In this document: positions 1 through 13,943 of the stretch, piece after piece
Layout: each line of letters begins with the position of its first letter
Numbering within the stretch: the stretch's first letter is position 1
From: Megascapheus bottae
Taxonomy: Eukaryota; Chordata; Mammalia; Rodentia; Geomyidae
Assembly: GCA_024803745.1 (NCBI GenBank)
Contig: JANJXV010000025.1
Coordinates: 21,642,110-21,706,109, forward strand
Length of the DNA: 64,000 nt
Direction of reading: 5' to 3'
Position numbers and translations under genes: made by a program
The notes under the pieces: model-generated
The model's database searches: none
The model's input: the letters and a program-made list of their open reading frames with translations, nothing else
What the model was told of the DNA's origin: nothing

Positions 1-99
1 CAACATCTCTTGTTCTCCTTCAGTGTTTCAAAAGGAGAAGAGTACTAAACACAAGGGCCCTGGGCCCAGCCTGTGTGGATTTGAACCTTCCACTATCTG

Positions 100-396
100 T
101 TTTTCTTTCCTTTTCTTTTTGTTGGTCATGGGTCTTGAACTCAGCCTGGATGCTGTCCCTGAGCTCTCCAGATCAAGGCTACCCCCCTACCCCTGGACCT
201 GGGCATTGTCTCTGAGCTCTTCAGCTCAAGGCTACCTCCCTACCCTTTGAGCCTCAGCTCCAATTCCCATTTTCTGGAGGTTATTTGGAGATAAGAGTCT
301 CAAGTCCTTTTGTGCCTGGGCTGGCTTTGAACCTTGATCCTCAGATCTCAGCCTCTTGAGTAGCTAGGATTAGAGGCATGAGCCACCACACCTGGA
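100..396 (-). repeat. 7SL/B1-like plus Geo dimeric SINE
   Basis: Read on the minus strand this starts with a B1/Alu-like head (GGTGGCTCATGCC type, then TCCTAGCTACTCAAGAGGCTG) and runs into the Geo-type second half with a GTTCAAG box. The plus strand therefore opens with a T-rich tract and ends in GAGCCACCACACC. It is a diverged copy. An overlapping short open frame is just the element read through. Confidence 0.75.
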
Positions 397-1020
397 TCAC
401 TGGTTTTCTGTGACCTGCAATGAACAGCCAAGGTGCATGGCAGTGGTTAAGAAGAGGAGGGAGGCCATAGGTGGGAGGCATTCTGGCAAGAGCTTGACCA
501 GGCCTCATTGCCTGTCAACCGCTGCTGTTCTGGAATTTGGAATTCAGAATCAGAACCAGGTTTTCACTCACAAGGTCACACAAAGTCAGTTGAGTCCTAG
601 ATGAACCTTCCTTAAGTGAATCTTAAACAGCCCCTCTACGCTGAGAGATCTGTGAAGTGCTCCCAGCTTTCAGGACACAGTAAGGCCTTTTCTCTCTTTC
701 CTGGTACTAAGAAACTTGGAAGGAGGGATGCTTCTAACAATGGGACTGGAGTTGGGTACCTGTGACTTGTCTGCTATGTACCAGGCACTATGCCCCACAA
801 CTGCTGGGGCAGGCAATCTAACTAGGGGATAAGACACGGGTCTAACTCTATAGTTCACCCAGATAATAGTTATGTACTGATCACTTGCTATCTCCAAGAC
901 ATTTATTATGTTACATTAATTATCTGTAAGACTTTGATTTAGGCTCAGGCATAGGAGCTAGGCATGGTGGTACATGCCTCTTATCCCAGCACTGACAGGA
1001 GAGGATCAAGAGTTCCAGGC

Positions 1021-1500
1021 TGGCTGGGTGCAGGTGGCTCAGGCCTGTAATCATAGCTACACAAGTGGCTGAGATCTGAGGCATTTTGAAGCTAGTCTGG
1101 GAAAGTCCATCTTATCTCCAATTAACCACCAGAAGATTGGAAGTAGATCTTTGGCGAAAACTGGCAAACTGATAGCCTTGAGCAGAAAAACTCAGTGACA
1201 GGGTTCAGGCCCCGAATTCAAGCCCCACAGTCAACAACAACAACAAAAAGAATTCTAGGTGTTGGTGACTCAACACATTTAATCCTAGCCACTCAGGAGG
1301 CTGAGATCTGGGGGTCCTAATTTGAAGCTAGGGTGGATAGAAAAATCTGGGAGACTCCTATTTCCTCCAGAATGTAGGAAGTAGAGATATGGCTCGATTG
1401 ATTGATAGAGCACTAACCTTGAACTGAGAAAGCTAAGGAACGCCCAGGGCCCTGAGTTCAATCTCATGTACCAGTACAATAAAAAGAAACAGAGAATGAA
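1021..1500 (+). repeat. Two consecutive B1-like/Geo SINE copies
   Basis: Two head-to-tail copies start near 1021 and 1255. Each has a B1-like opening (CAGGCTGAGATCTG type), a middle block with ATTAACCACCAG or a diverged version, and a Geo end with a GAGTTCAA box followed by an A-rich tail. A further fragment follows at about 1880-1955, just before the second (CA)n tract. No gene is visible in 400-1020; part of that stretch resembles old, decayed interspersed repeat. Confidence 0.7.
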
Positions 1501-1753
1501 AGAAAAAGAAAGGGAACGGTAGGAAGGAAAGAAATAGACTTGATTTCTGTAGTGGAGTCTGAAGAAGGACATGAAGTAGAGGGATGGCAGCCAGACAAGG
1601 CAAGCTTGAGCAATGACAGAGATTCATGTGGTGAAGTTGCTATGGTGGCAGTAAAACCGGAAAGACAGGTTGGATCCAAAAATAGGCAGACTAAAAGGAG
1701 GGGGGCATGGCTCCAGTGCTTGCCTAGCCCTGTGTAAGGCTCCAGTTCAAACT

Positions 1754-1754
<1 letters not shown>

Positions 1755-1808
<54 letters not shown>
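1755..1808. repeat. (CA)n microsatellite
   Basis: An uninterrupted CA dinucleotide tract of about 27 units sits at the tail of a SINE fragment. The cysteine/valine open frame on the opposite strand is an artefact of this repeat. Confidence 0.95.
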
Positions 1809-1813
<5 letters not shown>

Positions 1814-1967
1814 GGGAATCCAGGCAAATGATAGCAGGCCAGGAAAATGCCTGAGGTTCAGGTAGGTGTAGATGTGGATAATCCTGGCTGCTTAGTAGGC
1901 TTGAGATATAAGGATCCCAGTTTGAAGCCAGCCTGGGCAGAGATTAAGTCTTGAAAGACTTATTTCC

Positions 1968-1968
<1 letters not shown>

Positions 1969-2010
<42 letters not shown>
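1969..2010. repeat. (AC)n microsatellite
   Basis: About 21 AC units follow a B1-like SINE fragment at 1880-1968. This is the usual pattern of microsatellites growing from SINE tails. Confidence 0.95.
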
Positions 2011-2012
<2 letters not shown>

Positions 2013-2159
2013 GAGAAAAGAAACAGAAGTAGAGGTGTAGCTCTACTTAAGCAAGAAGAAAAAAAAAAGCTAAGCAAGAGCGCGAGGCCCTGAGTTCAAG
2101 CCCCAGCCCCCCCCCCCTCGGCCAGGTGCAGACACACCACAGGTGCCTGGCTGAAGTTC

Positions 2160-2700
2160 CAGTTTGGCAGGGATTCTCACCCGGCCGCTGGGCACGGAGC
2201 CTCAGGCCGGTGATCCGTGCAGAAGTTGGGTTACCAATGGGCCAGCGGATTTCCTGGTGTCAGGCTTGACACCTCCTTCACGCGGGAGGGGAAGGGAACG
2301 GGCCCGGGACTTTACCGGTGCACAGGTGAGCAGCCGAGGCCACGCCCACGGGTGCCACGCCCACCGAGGCCACGCCCACCGAGGCCACGCCCGCCTCGCC
2401 CGCAGAACTCCGCCACACCCGCGTGCCCGGCCGGGGCGGGAGCGGGCTGCGGGCCCAGCGGGGCGGCGAGGCGGCCGGCCCCGGTGAGGGTGTGGGGGGA
2501 GCCCCACCCCTCCGCCCGAGCCCCAGGCCCGCCCTCGGCCGCCCGGCCCGGCCCCCGCCCCGCGGGGAGCGCGCGCCGCCCGCCCGGACGCTCTAGGAGC
2601 CCGGGCCGTCTCAGTGGGAATAACCCCTTCGGCTCCGGGGGGCTGCGGCTGTCTCCGAGCCCCGCCCCCAGGGTGCTTCTGCTTTGGGGTCTGGGATCGA
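2160..2700. promoter_or_regulatory. Unassigned CpG island with CCACGCCC tandem repeats
   Basis: GC-rich and CpG-dense sequence bounded by SINE-derived DNA. Positions 2336-2392 carry a short tandem repeat of about 15-16 bases built on CCACGCCC, a KLF/Sp-type motif, in four to five units. Consensus-like plus-strand donors occur at 2326 (CACAG/GTGAGC) and near 2480 (CCCCG/GTGAGG), so it could be an upstream alternative first exon of ZNF629, whose main island starts 5 kb downstream. Long open frames here run on both strands and reflect base composition. No gene can be assigned. Confidence 0.6.
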
Positions 2701-3389
2701 GCTCCGTCCTGACTGAGCTCCTTGGACAAGTTATTTCACCTCTCTCACCCTACCGTTAGGCCACCTGGGATTGTTGAAAGAACGCAAGGAATGGATGCGC
2801 AGGAAGCATGGGCAAGAGGATCTGGAACGGAGGAAGTGTGCGGGCATGGTGGGTGGGGCTGTCAGCCCAGCATTCGGGAGGGGGAGGCGGTCCATCTCCC
2901 AGGCCATTTCTGTATCCACTACTGGGAGTCTTTCTGGCTGCCTCCACTACAGCGTTTAACAATACTAAAGGTCGTCAGAGTAGACGGAGTGGGGGACAGG
3001 AGTGGGGGAGAGGTGGGAGCGGTGTCTCACTCCAGACCTTTTGGTCACGAAGCTCTTCTGCCTGATTCGAACTTGGAACTAGCAGGAATACTGTGTGCCT
3101 GAGAAACAGCCTGGTCTTTCCCAGGATGCCCACTGGGAGTGGTGTGTCAATCTCTTCCCTGCATGCTCATCCGATGGGCACAGCAGGATGGGGTGCATGC
3201 CACAGAAGAAAAGAGAAAGGTGTGGCTTTAGATTTCTAGACCATCACACTCTGTCCAGTGTGACAAAGCATGCTAAATGTGTGTGTATGCATGCAAACAT
3301 AATATATATATATATACATACATGCATGCATGCATACTTTAAAGCCTATATGAGCCCCCAGGTATATATTTTCTAATAAGATTTCTTTC

Positions 3390-4329
3390 ATTTTTTTTCC
3401 CCTCCTGGGGCTTGAACTCAGAGTCTGGGCACTGTCTCTGAGTTATTTTTGCTCAACGCTAGCACTCTACCACTTGAACCATTAACATTACTTCAGGCTT
3501 TTTCTGAGTAGTTAATTATCTCAATTAAGGTCTCACAGACCTTACCTGGACTGGCTTGGCACTACCATTCTCAGATCTCAGCCTCTTGAGTAGCTAGGAT
3601 TATAGGCATGAGCTAGCCACACCCAGTTTGCTAGGCTTTTGTGGTTTTGTTTTTCCTAGATCTATCAGTTGGATAGATTGATCAGTTGTATCCATCAAGA
3701 ACCACATTGTCCTGGTTTTGTTCTGAGTGGACAACCTCTAGAACAGCCTAAGAAGCAGGTAGTATATAACCCCTTAGGCCATAAGATGTATAATATAGCT
3801 GTTTTTTTTTTTTCTTAGTTCACCACTTCTTTTTTCCCAGGGGGGGAGAGGGGAGAGTGGTATTTCTGTCATGGGGCTTGGTTTGAACGTATGGCCTAGA
3901 TGCTGTCCCTGAACTTTTTCACTCAAGGCTAGTGTTCTACCACTTTGAGCCACAGTGCCACTTCTAGTTTTCTGGTAATTAATTGAAGATAAAAGTCTCT
4001 TGGGGGGCTGGGAGTTTAGTGGTAGAGTGCTTGCCTAGCATGCACAAAGACCGGGTTCGATTCCTCAGTACCATATACACAGAAAAGGCCAGCAGTGGTG
4101 TTATGGCTCAAGTGATTGGTAGAGCGTTAGCTTTAGGGAAAGCCTAAGGACAGTGCTCAGGCCCTGAGTTCGTACTCCAGGAATGGCAAAAAAAAAAAAA
4201 AAGGATTACAGGTGTGAGCCACTGGCACCCAGCAGTTTACCACTTCTTAAAATGTGACATTCTGGACTAGGGATGTAGCTCAGTGATAGAGCACTATCTA
4301 ACACAGGTGAAGTCCCATCCCCAGAAATG

Positions 4330-4384
<55 letters not shown>

Positions 4385-7300
4385 GCATTATGTGATGTAT
4401 GATTTGTAAGAGCTTTAAAGGTATGATTGCAGGCCAGATGCTAGAGGCTCACAACTACAATCAATCCTAACTACTCAGGAGGCTGAGATGTGAGGATCAT
4501 GGTTTGAAACCAGAGCAGGCAAAAACATCCATGAGACTCAACTAGCAAAAAGCTGAAAATGAAGGTGTGGCTCAAGCAGTACAGTACCAGTCTTAAACTG
4601 TCAAGAGACAGCTGGAAGCCCTGAGTTTAATCCCCAGAACTGGCCCAAAATAAATGATTGAATAAAATAAATTATGACTTGAACCTCATGTGTAGGGCTT
4701 TATTTACCAGCTGTCTCTGATGGGTTGGGTCCAGAACTAAGGGACTGGGTTGAAGATATGGCATCAAAGTAAGGGCTCAAGGAAGAACCTTCCCTAAGGT
4801 CTCCTATGATTATGTACCAATATTTCTGTAGACCTCTACAAATGCCACTAAACTACAAGCTACTTTCAGCAATTGTAGGCAATCATGGACAAACCCTAAC
4901 AAGCTTTATACTTTACTATACCCTAACAAGCTTTATTCATTACTCCCAGACCCCATTTTCTTTTGGTGTTTTCTGGTCTATGATACCCATCACTTCACTT
5001 CTATAATGGCCAGGAAATATTGGTTCCAGGTGCTGTCCCTTAGATCTCTCCCTCAAGTCTGGCCCTCTTCCACTTCTTGTTTTTTGGATGTGGTGTGTGT
5101 GTGTGTTGGCATGGGGTCTTGAACTCAGGGCTAGGGTTCTGTCCCTTAGCTTTTTTGTTCAAGGCTGGTGCTCTACCATTTTAGACTCACCTCCACTTCT
5201 GACTTTTTGGGGGTTCACTGGACACATAAAAGTCTCATGGATAGGGCCAGGATTTTGGTCTAGTGGTAGAGTGCTTGCCTAGCATGCACAAAGGCCTGGG
5301 TTCGATTCCTCGGTACCACACATATAGAAAAGAAGCCAGAATTGGTGCTGTGGCTTAAGTGGTAGAGTTCTAGTCTTGAGAAAGCCCAAGGCCCTGAGCA
5401 CAAGGCCCAGGACTAAAAAGCAAAAAAAGTCTCATGGATAGTGGGGTACTGGGGGCTCACGCGTGTAATCTTACTTACCCAGAAGGCTGAAATCTGAGGA
5501 TTGTGGTTCAAAGCCAGCAGGCATGAAAGTCTGTAAAATTCTTATCTCTAATTAATCACCAGAAAACCAGAAGTAGCTCTGTGGCTCAAGTTGTAGAATG
5601 CTAGACTTGAACTGAAGAGCTCAGGGACAGTGCCCAGGCCCAGAGTTCAAGCCCCACGCTTGACAAAAGAAAAAAAGGAGTCTTTTGACTTTCCTGTCTG
5701 CCTGGCTTCAAATCAGGATCCTCAACTCTCAACCTCCTGAGTAGGTAGAATTAACTTTTTTTTTTTTTTTTTTTTTGCTGCTTGAGCATTTGTATCAGTA
5801 TCTAAGAAACCATTGCCAAAGCCAAGGTCAGGAAGATTTCCACATTTTCTCTTAATAGTTATATAGTTTAAAACCTTAAACTTCTTGTCTTTGATCCATT
5901 TTGAATTCTGCATTATTTTTATAATTTGTAAAGAACTGTTTTCTATTTAGTATATTGATGATGAGTTCTCTTCTTAGATATATTTCTCTTTTTAATTTGT
6001 ATTTTTTTGCCAGTCCTGGGGCTTGAATTCAGGACCTAAGTATTGTCCTTGGGCTTTCTCAAGGCTAGAGCTCTACCACTTGAGCCACAGCACCATTTCT
6101 GGTTTTTTTCTACGTATGTGGTACTGAGGAATAGAACCCAGGTCTTCGGGCATGCTAGGCAAGCACTCTACCACTAGGCTAAACTCCCAGCCCCTCTGGC
6201 TGGAAAAACCAAACCAAACCAAACAAAAAGCAGATCTGGAGTCAGAATGTTCCAAACCTCAAGATCTTAAACCAGAACTGGTAGCTTATGCCTTAAGGAG
6301 ACTGAGATTTGAGGATTATGATTCAAAGCCAGCTCAGTCAGGAAAGTCTTTGAGATTCTTATCTTCGATTTACCACCGAAAAGCTGGAAGTAGCACTGTG
6401 GCTAAATGGTAGAACACCAGCCTTGAGTGAAAGTGAAAAAGCTAAGGGACAGTGTCCAGACCCTTAGTTAAAGCCTCAGTACTGGTACAAAAAAAAAAAA
6501 GTAAATATTTGGGCTGTGTAGCCATGTCATCACAGCTTTGGATTTTCAAAAGAAAAATCCTTTTTTGCTAGGCAAGCACCCTACCACTAGGTCATGACCC
6601 TCCTCCCCCCCATTTTTTTTTTTTTTTTGCCAGTCCTGGGCCTTTAACTCAGGGCCTGGGCATTGTCCCTGAGCTTCTTTTTGCTCAAGGCTAGCACTTG
6701 AGCCACAGCCCCACTTCTGGCTTTTTCTGTATTCCTGGTAACCAAGGAATTGAACCCAGTGGGCTTTGTGCATGCTAGGTGAGCATTCTACCTCTACGGA
6801 AAACTCCCAGCCCACATTCCTTGTTTTTATGTAACTTTTCTTTGAGATAGGATCTTACTATGGCTCCCTGAGTAGCCTGGAATTCCTGGGCTCAGGTAAT
6901 GTTTTGCCTCAAGCCGGGACTGCAGGTGCACCATTGTGCCTGGCTTTTATATACTGGTGTGTAAGTGCTGCAATTAATTCAGTTTAAACAGCAAGCAAAC
7001 AAACAAAAACTGAGTAGGCCTAATTAACCTCTTCTGTGAGCCTCCAGGGTGTAGCTTCCTATGTTCTTGCTGCCATAGGTTTCTCTGGTTTGCTCCATCC
7101 CCTTCACCTTCACTTTTCCACATGCTGTAATTCCTTTGTGTGTAACACACATACACTATACACACAATCAAACTTCTTATTTTCAGACAGGGTCTTTTTA
7201 CCCTGGTGTTCATCCTCCTGGTTCCCGAAATGCTGGGATTACAGGCTTGGACCATCACTTCTGGCTTCCTACCAAAATGCTCTTGTGTGTTTGCCAATAC

Positions 7301-7530
7301 TGGGGCTTGAACTCAGGGCCTTGGCATATAGTCGCTAAGCTTTCTTCTGCGAAGGACAAGGTGCTCTACCACTTGAGCTACAACTTCATTTCCAGCTTTT
7401 TGGTGATTACTTGGAGAGAAGACTATTTTTTAAGGACTTTCCTGTCTGTGCCTTGGCTTTGAACCTTGATCTTCAGAACTCAGCCTCCTGTGAAGCTGGA
7501 GTTACAGATGTGAACCACTGGTGCCCGGCT
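3390..7530. repeat. SINE-dense intergenic block (IDL-Geo, B1-Geo and B1 copies)
   Basis: Copies I can delimit roughly. IDL-Geo: 4003-4203 (+), 5243-5430 (+), 6003-6195 (-), 6606-6813 (-). B1-like/Geo: 3390-3630 (-), 3850-4002 (-), 4433-4660 (+), 5095-5242 (-), 5443-5675 (+), 6265-6500 (+), 7278-7530 (-). B1-like monomers: 6835-6945 (-), 7190-7260 (-). A tRNA-Ala/ID-like fragment lies at 4262-4325, followed by (AC)n at 4330-4380. No coding gene is supported. Short open frames here are element read-through or microsatellite artefacts. 2700-3390 holds no gene that I recognise, apart from a short AT/CATG-rich tract at 3299-3335. Confidence 0.8.
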
Positions 7531-7859
7531 CCTTACCAGACTACTTGAGGATGGGAAGGTCGACTTCTGCTGTTACTGTTGTTGTTCTCCACATCCTTTG
7601 TGGTCACAAAACAAACAAACAAAAAACGTGGCCTTAAGCAGGGCAAACAATCCGGCCTCCTGGGATGGCGGGAGGGAGGAATTGGGGCTCAGGGTTGGCC
7701 TAGTCCCCCAGTTTCTGGGCCCCCTGAGCTGCGGGGCACCATGCACAGCACAGCCTCCTATACCAGAGAAACCTCTCACTGGCTTCTGTCCTGCCACCCC
7801 GGGCCTCAGTTTCCCCTTCTAAGGGGAACTGATGTGGAACAGGGGCACCACAAAAGCCT

Positions 7860-8880
7860 TGCGGGCCGGGGCCCTCGGCCCCCGATCCTTCTGCCATGAC
7901 TTATTAAGTCCTTTCTGGACTACCGGGAGTTACCGCGGGGTCCGCGCCCCTCCCACCCCGCACCGCCCCCCCCAGGCGTCCCAGCCCCGCGGCAGGGTGA
8001 GCGGGGACAAAGGCCCGTCCCGGGGGACCGTCCGTCCCTGGACCTGGGATCGGGGGTGTGCGGGCCGGTGGAACCCCCGCAGGGCCGGTGGAGCCCCAGC
8101 CCCGCAGAGCCTCGCCGGGCCCGGGCGCCCGACGCCCTCCCGCGGGAGTCCCGCCCGCCGCTCCGGCCCCCCACCCCACGGCCCACGGTTTTTTTTTTCT
8201 TTTTCCCAGGCTGTGGGAAGCTAAGGGTTAAATCCCATAGAGCTGATGCTCTGACTCCAGGCTAGAGGGGCCCGGGAAGCTGGGGTCACTTCCTGCTCCG
8301 TCCCAGTCACCCTGAACTGGTCCCCGGGTCCTCAGCCTGGAATCACCCCGAGCGCCGGACCCCAGCGCCGCGGGCGCCCGGCCGCCCCCGCCCCCGGGCC
8401 CGGGCCCTCGGGGCTCCAGTCCCCCGGGGCCGGATCCGCCCTCCGGCTGTGTCCCCGACCCCAGAGCCGTGAGTTCGGGACGCCTGGGTCGGGGCTGGGG
8501 GGGGGGGTGGCCCCGAGGGCCCGGGGCGGCCGCGGGGAACAATGGGCGGAGGGGGCGCCCGCCCCCCGCCCCCGCCCCCGCCCCCGCCGGGCAGGGTGGG
8601 GGCCCCGCGCCGGCGGAGGATTCTGGGAGCGGGGGTCCGTGGGGGAGGGGCGCGGGCATTCCGGGAAGGGCCGGCGGGCGGGCGGCGGGGCTGCCGGCCG
8701 TGCGGGGACTCGAGGGTCGGGGTGCAGCCCGGGGCGGGCGCCGCGCCTTCCCGCCCCCTCCCTCCGGGTCACCCTGGGCCGCTCCCACGCCTCTCCTCCC
8801 CGGGGCCCGTGGGGCTGCGGTTCCCGGGCCTGCACTGCCCTTCTCAGCCTTCCCACCCGCGTATATTCCTTGTGGCCCGG
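7860..8880 (+). promoter_or_regulatory. ZNF629: CpG island, probable ZNF629 promoter and non-coding first exon
   Basis: A strong CpG island about 2.4-3.4 kb upstream of the ZNF629 start codon and on its 5' side, with many GGGCGG/CCCGCCC-type boxes. A plausible plus-strand donor, CAGAGCC/GTGAGT, falls at 8468/8469, so a 5' UTR exon could end there and splice to the acceptor at 11222-11223 just before the start codon. Transcript evidence would be needed to fix the exon and transcription start. Several long overlapping open frames on both strands follow from the GC content and the absence of AT-rich stop codons; none looks like a protein I know. Confidence 0.65.
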
Positions 8881-9534
8881 TCGTTAACCCTTCTTCGCCT
8901 TCCAACTCGGGATCCAGCGAGTTTAGATTGTTTTTTTCACGGTCCAGATGCAGAAACTCTTGATCTGTCCCCTCAGCCCGAGTGGCGGGGGACACCTTCC
9001 CCACCCCCCACCCCACGCCCCTGCCCGGCCTCCTCGCAGCGGCTGGACACAGCTTCCTGCCTCCACCTCCCCAAAGTCACTTACAGGTGGGGGAGGGGGA
9101 GGTGTCTCAGAGCTCCAGCTGCCACCCCTAGGAAGGAATGGATTTACTCCCCAATGTACTGTCTCCCCTGCTCCTTCCTGGGCAGGGGCGCACTGGCTGT
9201 GGCTTCTCCTTCCTCACCTTCCCGCTGCCTGCTGGGTCTCCTGCTGCACCACTGTCTCTGTACCCACACTAGGTGCTCCCTGCCCTGCCTTGGTCATTCC
9301 TGAGTTATCCCCCGAGGATCTAAGTCCTCCAGGCACTCTGCTATTGGGCCTCCATCCCTCATCCTGGAATCTCCTCACTGCTTTCTGGCAGTGACAAACT
9401 GGTTGTGTTTTCCCCAGGGAGTGGGGTGGTCACTGGGAACTCAGGTTCCTTTGCTGACATCCTTTTGCAGTTATTTCTTAGAGACATTGAACCCAACAAC
9501 AGGTTTTTCCAGGAGCAAAGGGCATGGAGCTTCA

Positions 9535-9985
9535 TTCATCTCATGAAGATATTTACTGAGCATTTATTGTGCATGCCGTGCTGTCCTAGGCAGGTGGAAC
9601 AGCATTAAAATGGGGGGAGGGGTAGAATGAAGATTCCCAGGATGTTGGTAATGGTGGCTTCAGTGGATAGTCTGATCTCCATTTCACAGATCCAGATCAT
9701 CAGGCCTTGTCATGAGATCAACTCCTCCTTGTATAGCCAAGGAACATTTCCTCCCAGGAATTCCTCCAACCCATTCTCAGGGCCAGAGTTTTGCTTGTCC
9801 TCATTCTCAGGCTCCTGCCAGCAGCCTGGGGAGCTGGAGTCTCACACGACTCCAAGGTCACCTCTTGCTCTCAGAGGGAGGGGCAGGCGAAGCCATACAG
9901 AACCCTGCATTTGTGGTCCTAGCTCCGCGGCCTCCCAGCCTGGAACCTTAGAGAAGCCCTTCCATTGATTAATCTGTAAAATGGA
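9535..9985. repeat. Ancient L2/MIR-like relics
   Basis: Around 9545-9600 the sequence reads like an L2 3' end (TTTACTGAGCATTTATTGTGCATGCC and then CTAGGC in the same order). Around 9905-9985 it resembles a MIR (CTGTAAAATGG near the end). Both are heavily diverged. They lie in the presumed first intron of ZNF629, an otherwise SINE-poor stretch from 8.9 to 10.65 kb. Confidence 0.45.
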
Positions 9986-10679
9986 CAACCTATTTCCTGC
10001 GTCTTCTCATGGCCTTGCTTCTGAGAAGACTGGGTGAGAGAAATGAGGACATGCTGGCAAGTACCACATACTCTGCGAGTGTCCACCCCTCCTTCCTGTC
10101 TGCTTCTCTCCCAGGAGGCTCCTGAGGAAGCCCCTCACTTTAGACTTCCCGGCCCCAACCTCTATCCTGACTCTTTTGACACTTGCATAATGGCTGAGTG
10201 ATCAGACCCAGTCATTTTGATGCACTCTTGTCCCCTCCGGGAAACATGATGGTGGAGAGGATAGTTACATTCTTTAACCCTTTAATTTCAGCCTCAGTTC
10301 TCTCTGGGGCTTATAAGGGGAAAGTTTATTGGTCTCAATTAGCAGCCCCATTAAGGAGGAAAATTGGTGTCTTAATGAGCTTCCTCTAATTTGCAAAATA
10401 ACAGGTTTCCCAGCCTCTGGGCATTGGAGGTATGGGGTGAGAACCTCTCTTCATTGTAAGTGCTAGATATTCTCTAAGCCCCCAGTCTGGGTTCAAAGGG
10501 TTATGACTGATGAGTTTTTAATTGCACTCTTAAATTCACTGACTTGCTTAGTTGTGATCTTAAGATCTAGAGACAGAATTAGGCCTGCAGGGTGAAAGGG
10601 GTCACAGTGAAATCCCGTGCTCAGAAAAATGAGGTGCTTCTCTGTCTCTCTGTTTCTTCTCTCTATTTTCTGATAGCAG

Positions 10680-11130
10680 TTCTGGGACTTGAGCTCAGGA
10701 TCTTTGTGCTCTCTCTTAACTTTTCCACCCAAGGCTGGCACTCTTACTACTAGAGCTACAGCGCTACTTCTGGTTTTACTGGTTAAGTGGAGATAAGAGT
10801 TTCACAGACTTTATAGACTTTTCTGCCCTGACTGGCTTGGTACCTCCATCATCAGATCTCAGCCTCTTTTCTTTTTTTTTTTTCTTTTTGCCAGTCCTGG
10901 GGCTTGAACTCAGGGTCTGAGCACTGTCCTTGGACTTTCTCAAAGCTAGAGCTCTACCACTTGAGCCACAGCACCACTTCCAGCTTTTTCTATGGATGTG
11001 GTACGTAGGAATGGAACCCGGATCTTCATGCATGCTAGGCAAGCACTCTACCACTAGGCCAAACTCCCTGCCCCAGATCTCGGCCTCTTGAATGGCTAGG
11101 ATTACAGGTGTGAGCGAGCCACCAGCATCT
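10680..11130 (-). repeat. B1-like/Geo SINE interrupted by an IDL-Geo insertion
   Basis: A minus-strand B1-like/Geo element runs 10680-10868 and resumes at 11074-11130. Between them sits a complete minus-strand IDL-Geo element with its poly-T at the left. The flanks carry a 16-base target site duplication, CAGATCTCAGCCTCTT at 10853-10868 and the same with one change at 11074-11089. The composite ends about 95 bp upstream of the ZNF629 acceptor. Confidence 0.85.
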
Positions 11131-11201
11131 GGCTTGGTTTCATTTTCCTGATGTTTGCCTGAGAGGGAATACAGGATGAAAAGAATCATCTCCCACCCTG
11201 A

Positions 11202-13943
<2,742 letters not shown>

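Noticed and set aside
1464..1805. Cysteine/valine-rich frame (CVCVCV)
   Set aside because: Translation of a (CA)n microsatellite; the same artefact occurs near 4330, 20960 and 31290.
8228..9303. Overlapping 250-260 codon frames on both strands in the ZNF629 island
   Set aside because: Gly/Pro/Ala/Arg-rich frames expected by chance in a CpG island; none resembles a protein I know.
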